Source: a virus. Taken from it: DNA of 48,774 nucleotides. Made by a program: the position numbers and the translations under genes. Within the stretch, counting starts at the first letter, position 1, and each line of letters opens with the position of its first letter. The notes under the pieces were generated by a model. The model made no database searches. It was not told the origin of the DNA and saw only the letters and a list, made by a program, of their open reading frames with translations. Where the stretch lies: positions 1-48,774 of IMG/VR virus record IMGVR_UViG_3300021475_000023, one strand, 5' to 3'. Shown piece after piece: positions 9,424 to 16,713 of the stretch.

Positions 9424-9918
9424 ATGGCTGAGATCAGCGACATCTTGAAAAACATGGTCATTGGCCCTTGGCATATCACGCGTCCCATCACAGGGCCGCC
9501 CTACATGCCCGCGCCTGCAAACGACCAACCGCCGCCTTCGCAGTTAGGCTCGCGGGCGCATATGCAGAGTCTGCTCGATGACCGGCTTCAACTGATCAGC
9601 ACACTGACTGGTATGCTCAACCGCGCCACTACCCTCAATTCACCTTTCTACGATTCGGATCAGGCGGACAGGGTTCGCGGCTTGATCCGCAGCGCCAGCA
9701 ACGACGCGCAGATGTTCCGCGATCAAGTCAACCAACTGACGCCGAAAGGCATGACTGGGTTGCTGAACCCTCCTCCCGGCGGTGGCCCTTCCGCCGCCAT
9801 GCCGCTCACGTCGCCGACGCTAGTCACGCGTCCCGGAGGATCGGGCAGCCTGTTTAGTGAAGAGCAATATCTGCAACGGCAGCGGGAAGGGCTTCAACCT
9901 CCTGGACAGAACGACTAA
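9424..9918 (+). CDS. Small virion-operon protein of unknown function
   Basis: A 164-residue protein with a strong ribosome site: GGGAGG, which also contains the end of the previous gene, lies 4 bases before ATG. It begins with MAEISDILKNMVIGPW, has a Pro-rich linker, and then a helical segment (about residues 45-100, DDRLQLISTLTGMLNRATTL) that could form a coiled coil. A Gly/Pro-rich tail contains GMTGLLNPPPGG, echoing the C-terminus of the preceding gene. No family is recognised. Confidence 0.5.
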   Translation: MAEISDILKNMVIGPWHITRPITGPPYMPAPANDQPPPSQLGSRAHMQSLLDDRLQLISTLTGMLNRATTLNSPFYDSDQADRVRGLIRSASNDAQMFRDQVNQLTPKGMTGLLNPPPGGGPSAAMPLTSPTLVTRPGGSGSLFSEEQYLQRQREGLQPPGQND

Positions 9919-9919
9919 C

Positions 9920-10522
9920 ATGCCAGACAGCAACGACGTCACGAACCAGTTCTTTCCCGGCCAGACGCCCTCCACCGCGGGGGGAACTCCCCTCGACCCG
10001 CGGGATCGCGATCTCCTGATCAAGACGATCTATGGCGAGGCTTCGGGAGAACCTGCTCTGGGCAAGGCCGGCGTCGCCAGCGCGATCCTCAATCGCGTAG
10101 CCGCCGGGGGGTACGGCAACGGTGTCTCCGGCGTCGTGCTTGCGGGTGTCCCGAACCCTCGCGACGCTGCGCGGGGTTATCACGAGTTCTCGCCCTGGAA
10201 TCCTCCCGGTGTCCCCGAGAGCAACCCGACGGCGCAACACCTCTCGCCCAACGACCCCAACCCGCTGTTGGCCAACGCTTATCGCAACATCGGCGACATC
10301 GTGGACAAAGTTTATAGTGGTTTGATCCTCGACCCGACCGGCGGTGCGACGCACTATTATGGCTACATGCCGAAGCCCCCGTCTTGGGCTCCCGCCTTGG
10401 CGGCGCAGAACCGGGTGAAAATAGGCAACCAGACCTTCGTGGGGGGTTCGGCCGGGCCCGGGCAGACGCTTCCGAGCCAGGTCACCGGGGGCCTCTACGA
10501 CATCGGGGCGATGAACACTTGA
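9920..10522 (+). CDS. SleB/CwlJ-type cell wall hydrolase (Hydrolase_2)
   Basis: A 200-residue protein. It has the family signatures RDLLIKTIYGEASGEP (catalytic-type Glu in YGEA), GKAGVASAILNR, and a C-terminal GGATHYYGY. Members cleave peptidoglycan glycan strands in spores, phages and alphaproteobacteria. I chose the ATG at 9920, two bases after the previous stop; an upstream in-frame ATG at 9857 would overlap the preceding gene and adds 21 residues unlike the family. A holin-like gene follows immediately (TTGA overlap), so this pair could be a lysis unit. It could equally be a virion hydrolase, since an endolysin is present at 36053. Confidence 0.75.
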   Translation: MPDSNDVTNQFFPGQTPSTAGGTPLDPRDRDLLIKTIYGEASGEPALGKAGVASAILNRVAAGGYGNGVSGVVLAGVPNPRDAARGYHEFSPWNPPGVPESNPTAQHLSPNDPNPLLANAYRNIGDIVDKVYSGLILDPTGGATHYYGYMPKPPSWAPALAAQNRVKIGNQTFVGGSAGPGQTLPSQVTGGLYDIGAMNT

Positions 10523-10824
10523 ACGACGTCGTCCACCTGCCGCCAATACCGAAGATGCTCGACTACCCGGACACGGTCGGCATCGCGTTCGCGATCGTAT
10601 TCACCATAATTCTGGTGGTTGTCGCGAGCCGATTCGATCCGACGATGGGCGTGCTGACGATCAGCCTTCTGATCGTCCTCGCTTTCGTCGGCACCGTGGT
10701 GTTCTGCTTGTTCTTCACCGTCCCCAACGATGAGATCACCTCGGGCGTCATCGGCGGCCTGACCGCGGCGTTCGGCGCGATCGTCGCGCATTGGCTCGGC
10801 CACCCGAAAGAGCCGCCTAAGTGA
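10519..10824 (+). CDS. Holin-like membrane protein
   Basis: A 101-residue protein with three hydrophobic segments: about 22-41 (VGIAFAIVFTIILVVVAS), 46-70 (LTISLLIVLAFVGTVVFCLFF) and a weaker 78-95 (IGGLTAAFGAIVAHWLG). A charged tail HPKEPPK follows. This topology fits class I holins. A TTG at 10519 overlaps the preceding stop (TTGA) and is the start used here; an ATG at 10555 would give 89 residues and keep all segments. Context directly after a cell wall hydrolase supports a role in lysis or in membrane passage, by inference. Confidence 0.55.
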   Translation: MNDVVHLPPIPKMLDYPDTVGIAFAIVFTIILVVVASRFDPTMGVLTISLLIVLAFVGTVVFCLFFTVPNDEITSGVIGGLTAAFGAIVAHWLGHPKEPPK

Positions 10825-10843
10825 GACAAAAGGAGAGACTTTA

Positions 10844-12430
10844 ATGAGAAAAGCACTCTTGGCTTTGACGCTCCTGGCCTCCTCGTCGACGCCCGCTTTT
10901 GCCCAGTGCGACTGCGGGGGCGGTGATAACGGCGGCGGGACAGACACCGGGTGGCAAGAGAGCTTCGTCCCTGGCGGCGCGGACCCGAACGGGAAAATCC
11001 TCAACCAGACCGAGATTAGGCAGTTTGTCCCTTACGGAGGCAAGCTCTACGTGGCTGCCGGCGCGTGGATGGACCAGGGCTCGCCGAAAGGCTCGGCGAG
11101 CATCCTGCGGCTCGATGGGCCCGACGAGCCTTGGCGCCTGGAAATTAGTTTCGGCGGCGCAGGCACCACGACCGGCGGGCTCGCGAGCCTGCGCTTCACT
11201 CAAAGCAAGAACGGCTCCCCGGTCGACGTCTCGGTGCTGACGGCGGCGACATGGTCGGGGGCGAACGCCTATTCCCGCAATGAGGTTGACCAGAAGTGGT
11301 ACAAAACGGATTTCGGATCTGGCCAAATCAGGACGTTCGGCGTTCATAAAGACCTCGTCGCCAACGCCACGTTTGCTTTTGCCGGGGGAAAACCGGGCAT
11401 CTTCAGGGGCCAACTCGCCGACTCCCGCCCGGCCGGGAAAACCCCGATTGCGTGGGCGCAGACACCCGAATTGAACACCGTTAATATGAACCTCCCCTTG
11501 TGCTCTGGAGGAGGCCGGATCACTGGCTTCGCCGAGGCGCGGGGCGCGATGTTCGCCTCCGCGTGCTGGCGCGTGTTCAAGCGGACAGATGGCCCGATCG
11601 GCAAGTGCTCCGGCCCGAGCCAGGTCGAGGTCAACGGCGCTTGTCAAGCGCGTTGGGTACGGTTCTGGGACGATCCGCTGGCAGGTCAGGGCGAAAGCGG
11701 TCTGCGCGGGATGACCCAGATCATGTACCAGGGAAACCAGGTCTTGCTGATCGGGTCCGAAGTCGCCAACGCCCACGTCACCCGGCTCGACCCGGTGACA
11801 GCGCAAAGCGTAGTCGAGTTCAACGTCGACCAGTACCTCGACAAGCTCTGGGCCCCCGCGAACAGCGGCTACAAGATCGTCGCTTACAACGCTCCGATGC
11901 CGCTTTGGTACGGGGCGGACGGCGCGGGGCGGCGGATCTTAGGTTTTGAAAGCTGGCTCCCCGGCAAGCCGACGCCGGGAATGGCGCGCAAATTGGTCAA
12001 CGCGACGCAACTCATGCTGGGTGAGGGAATGCTGTTCCTGCGCAATTCCGCGACGAACTACCAGCTCGTTCACCTTCCAGCGGTTACTAGCCAGCCCATG
12101 ACAGCGGTTAGGGACTGTGTGGCGAGCCCGTTCCCAAGCGAGTGCAACGCGAAGGGGCAGGATTGCATGGTCTACTGCGGCGGCTTCGATGCGAACAAAT
12201 CGACCACGCAGACACCGTGTACAACCTCGCCGTGCACGATTCCACCGCTAGTTGCAGTGCCGACGAGGAACACCGCATGGATCGTCAAAGGTCGCCTCCC
12301 AGCGCCGGCGACGTTGGGGGCCCCCGACGAGGCCGCGCCCGAAGAGAGCCTGGTCCCGGACATTCATCAGGAGGACGAGCCCTCGATCGAGGAGCCCTCG
12401 GTCCCCCCTTCGAACGAGGGGGAGCAGTAA
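10844..12430 (+). CDS. Exported protein, probable beta-propeller, paralogue of 12731-13855
   Basis: A 528-residue protein with a strong ribosome site (AAGGAG) and a clear signal peptide: MRK, a hydrophobic core, then a likely cut after TPAFA at residue 20. The mature part begins QCDCGGGDNGGG. The body is beta-rich, with repeated strand motifs such as GGKLYVAAG, GQIRTFGVHKDL, WDDPLAGQGESGLRG and YKIVAYN, suggesting a propeller. A Cys-rich stretch (about 430-470) and an acidic tail end the protein. Blocks spaced along its length match the leftward gene 12731-13855, so the two are duplicates. The function is unknown. Export by Sec is inferred; it could be released or sit in the envelope during infection. 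Confidence 0.65.
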   Translation: MRKALLALTLLASSSTPAFAQCDCGGGDNGGGTDTGWQESFVPGGADPNGKILNQTEIRQFVPYGGKLYVAAGAWMDQGSPKGSASILRLDGPDEPWRLEISFGGAGTTTGGLASLRFTQSKNGSPVDVSVLTAATWSGANAYSRNEVDQKWYKTDFGSGQIRTFGVHKDLVANATFAFAGGKPGIFRGQLADSRPAGKTPIAWAQTPELNTVNMNLPLCSGGGRITGFAEARGAMFASACWRVFKRTDGPIGKCSGPSQVEVNGACQARWVRFWDDPLAGQGESGLRGMTQIMYQGNQVLLIGSEVANAHVTRLDPVTAQSVVEFNVDQYLDKLWAPANSGYKIVAYNAPMPLWYGADGAGRRILGFESWLPGKPTPGMARKLVNATQLMLGEGMLFLRNSATNYQLVHLPAVTSQPMTAVRDCVASPFPSECNAKGQDCMVYCGGFDANKSTTQTPCTTSPCTIPPLVAVPTRNTAWIVKGRLPAPATLGAPDEAAPEESLVPDIHQEDEPSIEEPSVPPSNEGEQ

Positions 12431-12491
12431 CGAAGCACAGACACGTGGTGCGCGGCCATGAAAATCTACCGCGCCGAGTGATCCGGGGCGT

Positions 12492-12518
12492 GCGGCGCTT
12501 ATTTGGCCAGTAAGCCGC
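12492..12518. terminator. Possible bidirectional hairpin between convergent operons
   Basis: An inverted repeat (GCGGCGCTTA / TAAGCCGC with a one-base bulge and a 9-base loop) lies between the rightward gene ending at 12430 and the leftward genes. No clear T-tract follows on either strand, so calling it a terminator is tentative. The rest of 12431-12730 holds only weak small ORFs. Confidence 0.3.
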
Positions 12519-12633
12519 GCTCCTTCATGGCGCTCGCCAGGCGCTTGTCGTCGATCGTCGAGCGCAGACGCTCGTAGACCGCCACGGCGCAGCCGTGCCG
12601 CCATCCCGGTCCGAGCGGGCAACGACAGAGCAA
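12499..12633 (-). CDS. Possible 44-residue Cys-containing protein
   Basis: On the minus strand the frame reads from a TTG at 12633 (preceded by AGGGG) to a stop at 12499. It has a CRCPLGPGWRHGC stretch and a helical, charged C-terminus (ERLRSTIDDKRLASAMKERG). The composition looks protein-like, but the start is weak and no family is recognised. It would be the last gene of the leftward accessory operon. Confidence 0.3.
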   Translation of the reverse strand: MLCRCPLGPGWRHGCAVAVYERLRSTIDDKRLASAMKERGLLAK

Positions 12634-12730
12634 AGCCCCTCGCTCGTGCGCCCGTTTCCTGCAATGAATGATCGAATGTGGTGGATCGTACCTGTCGTCT
12701 GGCTCGTTGGCGTGAGTCTCGCGTGGGTGT

Positions 12731-13855
12731 TCATCCTGGGCGCAACGCGTCTGCGGTAGACGCCGTCGCCACCCACGCGGTGTTGCTGGACCTGTCGGAG
12801 TTGCAGTCGTAGCCACCGAAATAAACCTCGCTGGAAGTGAACGGCGAGCCGACGATGGTGCGCACCGAGCGCATCGGGTGCGCCACGAGCGAAGGAATAT
12901 CGAACTTCCCCCAGACCCCGTTATAAAAAGCGAGATACTTCGCCGGGCTCGAAGCCTTGCCGTCGAGGCCCGCTAAGAGTGCGCTCTGCCCGCTGACGTC
13001 GATCTGGCAGATGTCGTTATAGGCCACAATCTGGTAGTAGTTATGCGGCCCCGAGATGTCGACTTGGGTCTGGCTGGCCCCAGTCGTCGGGTCGAAACTG
13101 GCGATACGACACTGGGTGCCCTCGACGCCGAACCAAAGATCGTTAGCGATCGGGGTCAGCCCGCGCAGGCCCGACTGCGATCGGCCCGGGAGCGGGTTGT
13201 CCCAGATCTTGGTCCAACTCGAATGCCCGCCATCGACACGCTTGTAGATGCGCTGTCCCACCGTGGCGTAAAGCACGCCCCGGAGTTCGGCCATCGACAT
13301 GACCCGCTCGGGGTGTCCACCTGACATCGGAGGAAACCCGCTCGTGTCAAGCTCCGGCGTCGTCGCCCATTGGATTTCGCCCGGAACGACGGTGTCGTAG
13401 ACCCCGCTATAGATGCCGCTATCCGCGCCGGCGAACGCCATATCCACGCCGGTGATCGAGTCCTTATGCGCGATGAAGCTCCTGATCTGCCCACGCCGGT
13501 CGCCGATGGGCGTTACCACCCACCCGGCCGGGGTCTTGAGGCCAACCGCGGAGCCGCCGAAGAACCCCGCAACCAACGTAGTAAGGTTCGCAGTAGGAAA
13601 GTGAAGCTCGGCCAGACACGCGATCGCGATCCGGTTCACCGGATCGATGGGAAAACTCGCCTCGAGCTGCCACGCTCCCGAGGCAGCGTCGAGCCGAATG
13701 ATCTGCGGGCCCATTGGCGGCCCGTCGTTGCACCACTGGCCCAGGCCGGCGTAGAGCGACCCTCTATGCACGACCAAAGCTCGCGTCTCGGTCGCGGACA
13801 TGCCCGCATGGGGCTGCCAAGACAGGTTAAAAGCCACTATCCGACGAGTTCCCAT
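12731..13855 (-). CDS. Probable beta-propeller protein, paralogue of 10844-12430
   Basis: A 374-residue protein with ATG at 13855, overlapping the end of the upstream gene by 19 bases. A longer frame to 13939 exists but has no better start. Conserved blocks shared with the exported protein at 10844 include GQIRSFIAHKD, IWDNPLPGRSQSGLRGLTPI, YYQIVAYND, VAHPMRSVRTIVGSPF, VYFGGYDCNSD and SSNTAWV. It lacks the signal peptide, the Cys-rich insert and the acidic tail. Repeated beta-strand blocks suggest a propeller. The function is unknown. The paralogues sit in convergent operons, so they are probably expressed at different times. Confidence 0.6.
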   Translation of the reverse strand: MGTRRIVAFNLSWQPHAGMSATETRALVVHRGSLYAGLGQWCNDGPPMGPQIIRLDAASGAWQLEASFPIDPVNRIAIACLAELHFPTANLTTLVAGFFGGSAVGLKTPAGWVVTPIGDRRGQIRSFIAHKDSITGVDMAFAGADSGIYSGVYDTVVPGEIQWATTPELDTSGFPPMSGGHPERVMSMAELRGVLYATVGQRIYKRVDGGHSSWTKIWDNPLPGRSQSGLRGLTPIANDLWFGVEGTQCRIASFDPTTGASQTQVDISGPHNYYQIVAYNDICQIDVSGQSALLAGLDGKASSPAKYLAFYNGVWGKFDIPSLVAHPMRSVRTIVGSPFTSSEVYFGGYDCNSDRSSNTAWVATASTADALRPG

Positions 13856-15324
13856 CCCGATTGGATGTGAGTCAGCCCTAGATGTTGCGGCGCCGGCGGC
13901 GAGCCCCACGTCGGGCTTGACGCGCCTGCGTTGCTCCACGACCCAACTGGGTCAGCCACCGCCGTCGCTTGTCCAGCAGGGGCTTTCACCGTGAACAATT
14001 GGTACGCGACGCCCGGCTGGCTATCGATCCACGCCGCGATGTTGTCGTTGAGGCGCGGGTCCAGGCTCGCGAACGAACCAAAGTGGATCGGATTCCCAAA
14101 TTGATCGACATTGGTGATCATGCCGTTGATCGAGGTATTGACGCTCTGGTGCTCGCCGCCGAGAGCGCTGTCGATCGCCCCAAACGCCTGCGACAGGGCA
14201 AGCTCGTCCGCCGCGGTCCCCGTGGCGTAACTCAAGGTCGAGGGGTTCTGATTGAACCCACTCGCCCCCTGCGGCTGGATCATGAAGTAGCTGTTGTTTT
14301 GGGTTCGCCCGGCGACCTCGTTGTCCTGCACCGTAAGCTCCGGCGCGAGGAAACTAAAATTGCCCGACGCGTTGATGGCGTTGTTGACCAACCAGTTCTC
14401 GCCGCCGCCGGGCGCGGGGCCGAGGTCTTGTTCGAGATAAGTGAACAGAGGCACGCCCGGGCCGTTGACCTCCTCGCCGACCTGCATGCTGCCCGACTGG
14501 ACCGAGCCCACAGTGAGTAGCCCGTAAGTCTCGGTCATCGGCTCGCCCGAGAGTTTACCCGCGGGCGGAACCCAATTTTGGCCGAACACAGAGTAATCGC
14601 CGACGCCCCCTGGGTCGCCGTCGTGCTGAAAAATAAGCGTGTTCGCGCTCGGCGTGTCTGCGATCACGCCATTACCATTGATGATGCCGCCGATCGGGAT
14701 CGTGACCCCGGGCGTGATCGCGTTCACCACCAGCTGCGCGCCATGGGAGAAGTGCCCGGTGAACGCCACCGACTGCGCCGTGATCGTGTCGTTGTGAGAG
14801 GTCGCGAGGACGGGGCGGTTCTTGTTGATCGCGGTGTACAACTTAATGGCGGCGTCGGCCGACGAGATTGCCCCCGAGAGATTGACGTTGCCGTTGTAGG
14901 TCCAGTTGTTGAAGACGATCGTGATCGGCCCGTTGACGGCGCCCCAGTTGTTCGCCGCGACGATGGCGTTGATGTTGCCGCCGATTAAGTGAGGTCGTTG
15001 CCCAAAATTTTCGCGAGTAAAATAGGCAGTCACGCCGGGAACGTTGGCGTAGCCGGCGAAGAACGCCCGCGACCACGCGGCTTCCTGGCTGGAGACACCG
15101 TAGAAATTCTCGACCGCGGTCTGACTGGTGTAGGCTACGCTGATCGTGTCTGGAGTGTTGTTCTGCCAATCCACAAAAGTACGAGCGAGCGCATAGGGGG
15201 AGCTATAAGTCCCAGGCGGGTCGAGCGTCGGCGCCGTCGCGTTGGCGGGGCTGAAATATCCGCCCGGATCGGGAAGGATCACCTTCGATCCAGGCGGGCG
15301 GTACGTGCCGGGCGGGGAACTCAT
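13837..15324 (-). CDS. Adhesin-like structural protein of unknown function
   Basis: A 495-residue protein; its ATG overlaps the upstream stop (ATGA). The N-terminus is Pro/Gly-rich (PPGTYRPPGSK, YFSPANATAPTLDPPG). It is followed by YALARTFVDWQNNTPDTISVAY and a region around NFYGVSSQEAAWSRAFFAGYANV that recalls phage DUF3383/sheath-like proteins where 'aYFG..s.e...A..FF' occurs. The middle is beta-rich with many Asn/Gly/Thr. I suggest a surface or fibre-like protein, but no family is certain. It is odd that it lies in a leftward operon with a regulator rather than among the late genes. Confidence 0.5.
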   Translation of the reverse strand: MSSPPGTYRPPGSKVILPDPGGYFSPANATAPTLDPPGTYSSPYALARTFVDWQNNTPDTISVAYTSQTAVENFYGVSSQEAAWSRAFFAGYANVPGVTAYFTRENFGQRPHLIGGNINAIVAANNWGAVNGPITIVFNNWTYNGNVNLSGAISSADAAIKLYTAINKNRPVLATSHNDTITAQSVAFTGHFSHGAQLVVNAITPGVTIPIGGIINGNGVIADTPSANTLIFQHDGDPGGVGDYSVFGQNWVPPAGKLSGEPMTETYGLLTVGSVQSGSMQVGEEVNGPGVPLFTYLEQDLGPAPGGGENWLVNNAINASGNFSFLAPELTVQDNEVAGRTQNNSYFMIQPQGASGFNQNPSTLSYATGTAADELALSQAFGAIDSALGGEHQSVNTSINGMITNVDQFGNPIHFGSFASLDPRLNDNIAAWIDSQPGVAYQLFTVKAPAGQATAVADPVGSWSNAGASSPTWGSPPAPQHLGLTHIQSGWELVG

Positions 15325-15593
15325 GACAGCTTTTCCTTTTGTTGATGAAGCTTCGCGAGAAAGCTCAGAATCTCCGGCGAGCCCTGCAAGCGGGCGGTCT
15401 CTTCAGCCGTCATCGGGCGCGCCCTGAGACGCTCGTCATAGACGCCGAGAAAGTAACAATCGTGGCACAGGGTCAGGTCGCCCGGCCGAGGGGGTTCAGG
15501 ATCGCCGGAGAAGTGCGAGCGCGCCACCACGCCGCACGAGGGACACCGGCTGCCGGTCGAGACCGGCCGCGCATACATCTTCGCTTTTGACAT
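15321..15593 (-). CDS. Small zinc-ribbon protein
   Basis: A 90-residue protein (ATG at 15593) with two CxxC pairs, CPSC (17-20) and CHDC (43-46), spaced as in zinc ribbons. The second half is helical and charged (MTAEETARLQGSPEILSFLAKLHQQKEK). It could bind DNA, RNA polymerase or another protein; no specific family is recognised. Its stop overlaps the ATG of the next gene. Confidence 0.55.
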   Translation of the reverse strand: MSKAKMYARPVSTGSRCPSCGVVARSHFSGDPEPPRPGDLTLCHDCYFLGVYDERLRARPMTAEETARLQGSPEILSFLAKLHQQKEKLS

Positions 15594-15604
15594 TATACCC
15601 CCGG

Positions 15605-15946
15605 CTAAAGAAGGCCGTCGCGTCGCGCCAGTTCCTTGACGAGGGCGCAGTTGAACCCCAACCCCTGCTCGGCGACGCGCCGGTTGAACATGACGACGCC
15701 CGTCACCACTCCGGCGGCGGCAGTCGTGTCGTCGCCCTTCACGGTTTGAACTTCGGGGGAGTTGAGGACATGAACGACAGCCCGGTCGAGGTCGCGGTCG
15801 TCGCACACTTTCGCCGCCTGCTTGAAGACGCCGACCTTCTGAAAGAAGGAGAAGCGCTCCGGGTCCAGTGTCTGGGCCGGCGCCTGGGCTGGCGACGCCA
15901 TGGCGAGCAGGAACAGCGACACGCGTAGGAGCGAGGAACAAATCAT
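15605..15946 (-). CDS. Small exported protein
   Basis: A 113-residue protein with ATG at 15946, 9 bases after a GAGG. The N-terminus has a signal peptide (hydrophobic SLLRVSLFLLAMASPAQA, likely cut near AQA/PAQ). The mature part has two Cys, in KVCDDRDLD and GFNCALVKEL, that could form a periplasmic disulfide. The function is unknown. A second signal-peptide protein in this region besides 10844 suggests the phage acts on the periplasm or envelope. A superinfection-exclusion role is possible, but that is a guess. Confidence 0.5.
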   Translation of the reverse strand: MICSSLLRVSLFLLAMASPAQAPAQTLDPERFSFFQKVGVFKQAAKVCDDRDLDRAVVHVLNSPEVQTVKGDDTTAAAGVVTGVVMFNRRVAEQGLGFNCALVKELARRDGLL

Positions 15947-15978
15947 GTACAAACCTCATAAGAGACGAACAGGGAACG

Positions 15979-16323
15979 CTAAAGCAAATTTGTCCTAATC
16001 AAGACGCGGCACTCGCGGATATGGCCCTTCGGGTCTCTGGCGTTCCAGATTTCCGGGGGATAAGTCTTGCGCAGCGCGCCGCGCTTGATGCTCATGCTGG
16101 TCAACGTCCCCCACCAGTTCTTGTGCCTGGCCTTGAAGCCCTGCGCCTCGAGGGCGAGGCGAATTTCCTCGGCGATGCCCTTCCAGCCCTCGAGAAGATC
16201 GTAGACCGTGTCTTCCCACTTCCGGCGAAAGCCCGGATCGATGCCCTTGAGCGAGAGGGCGACGCCCTCGTCCTTGAGGATCTCCCCGGAGGGTTGGTTG
16301 TCGACGATCAGGCGCAGGGGCAT
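15979..16323 (-). CDS. Hypothetical protein
   Basis: A 114-residue basic protein. I chose ATG at 16323; a TTG at 16359 would extend it by 12 Pro-rich residues. It contains LKGIDPGFRRKWEDTVYDLLEGW, then a helix (IAEEIRLALEAQGF), then a basic patch KARHKNWWGTLTSMSIKRGALRK that could contact nucleic acid. No family is recognised. It is the first gene after the HTH regulator. Confidence 0.45.
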   Translation of the reverse strand: MPLRLIVDNQPSGEILKDEGVALSLKGIDPGFRRKWEDTVYDLLEGWKGIAEEIRLALEAQGFKARHKNWWGTLTSMSIKRGALRKTYPPEIWNARDPKGHIRECRVLIRTNLL

Positions 16324-16401
16324 GAGACGAACCCCGGGGACGGTAGGAGGGGTTCCCAAGCCGTCCCCGGGCCCACAAGCGGCGAATGCGTCACCGCGAG
16401 T

Positions 16402-16650
16402 TTAGATGAAATCGAACACGAGGCGCGTGCCTTTACGAGTGTCGACGCGGATCGCCGCCTCGATCAGGCGCGTCGCCTCCTCGGGCTGAACGATGAGCGT
16501 GCCACTAAGGGGCTCGGCCTTGATCTGACCCCGTCTAACGAGGTTGTAGATGCGTTGTCGCGGCACACCGAGACGTTCGGCGAGACCGGCGATGGAGACG
16601 GGCCGTTCGACCGGCGGGGTGATTACGGCTTTGCGCAGGGCGCTGGACAT
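16402..16650 (-). CDS. Helix-turn-helix (MerR/excisionase-like) DNA-binding protein
   Basis: An 82-residue protein with ribosome site AAGGAG before ATG. Residues about 18-45 (VSIAGLAERLGVPRQRIYNLVRRGQIKAEPL) form a winged-helix layout like excisionases and MerR N-termini, and LSGTLIVQPEEATRLIEAA follows as the wing and helix. Without an integrase nearby, a transcription regulator is more likely than an excisionase. It heads the leftward accessory operon and has a promoter with inverted and direct repeats directly upstream, which suggests autoregulation. Confidence 0.7.
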   Translation of the reverse strand: MSSALRKAVITPPVERPVSIAGLAERLGVPRQRIYNLVRRGQIKAEPLSGTLIVQPEEATRLIEAAIRVDTRKGTRLVFDFI

Positions 16651-16680
16651 TAGAAAGAAGCTCCTTCACTTGTTGTAACA

Positions 16681-16709
16681 GACTTAGTCTCAATGTCTGA
16701 TATTGTCAA
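16681..16709 (-). promoter_or_regulatory. Sigma70-type promoter and possible operator of the HTH operon
   Basis: Reading leftward, TTGACA (16709-16704), a 17-base spacer and TAAGTC (16686-16681) lie about 30 bases before the HTH gene. The same stretch carries AGACT-T-AGTCT as an inverted repeat and further GTCT/AGAC half-sites around 16690-16712, which would suit binding by a small dimeric regulator. Confidence 0.5.
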
Positions 16710-16713
16710 GACA

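Noticed and set aside
16402-16650. Excisionase, hence a temperate phage
   Set aside because: No integrase, attachment site or repressor was seen; a regulator is the simpler reading.
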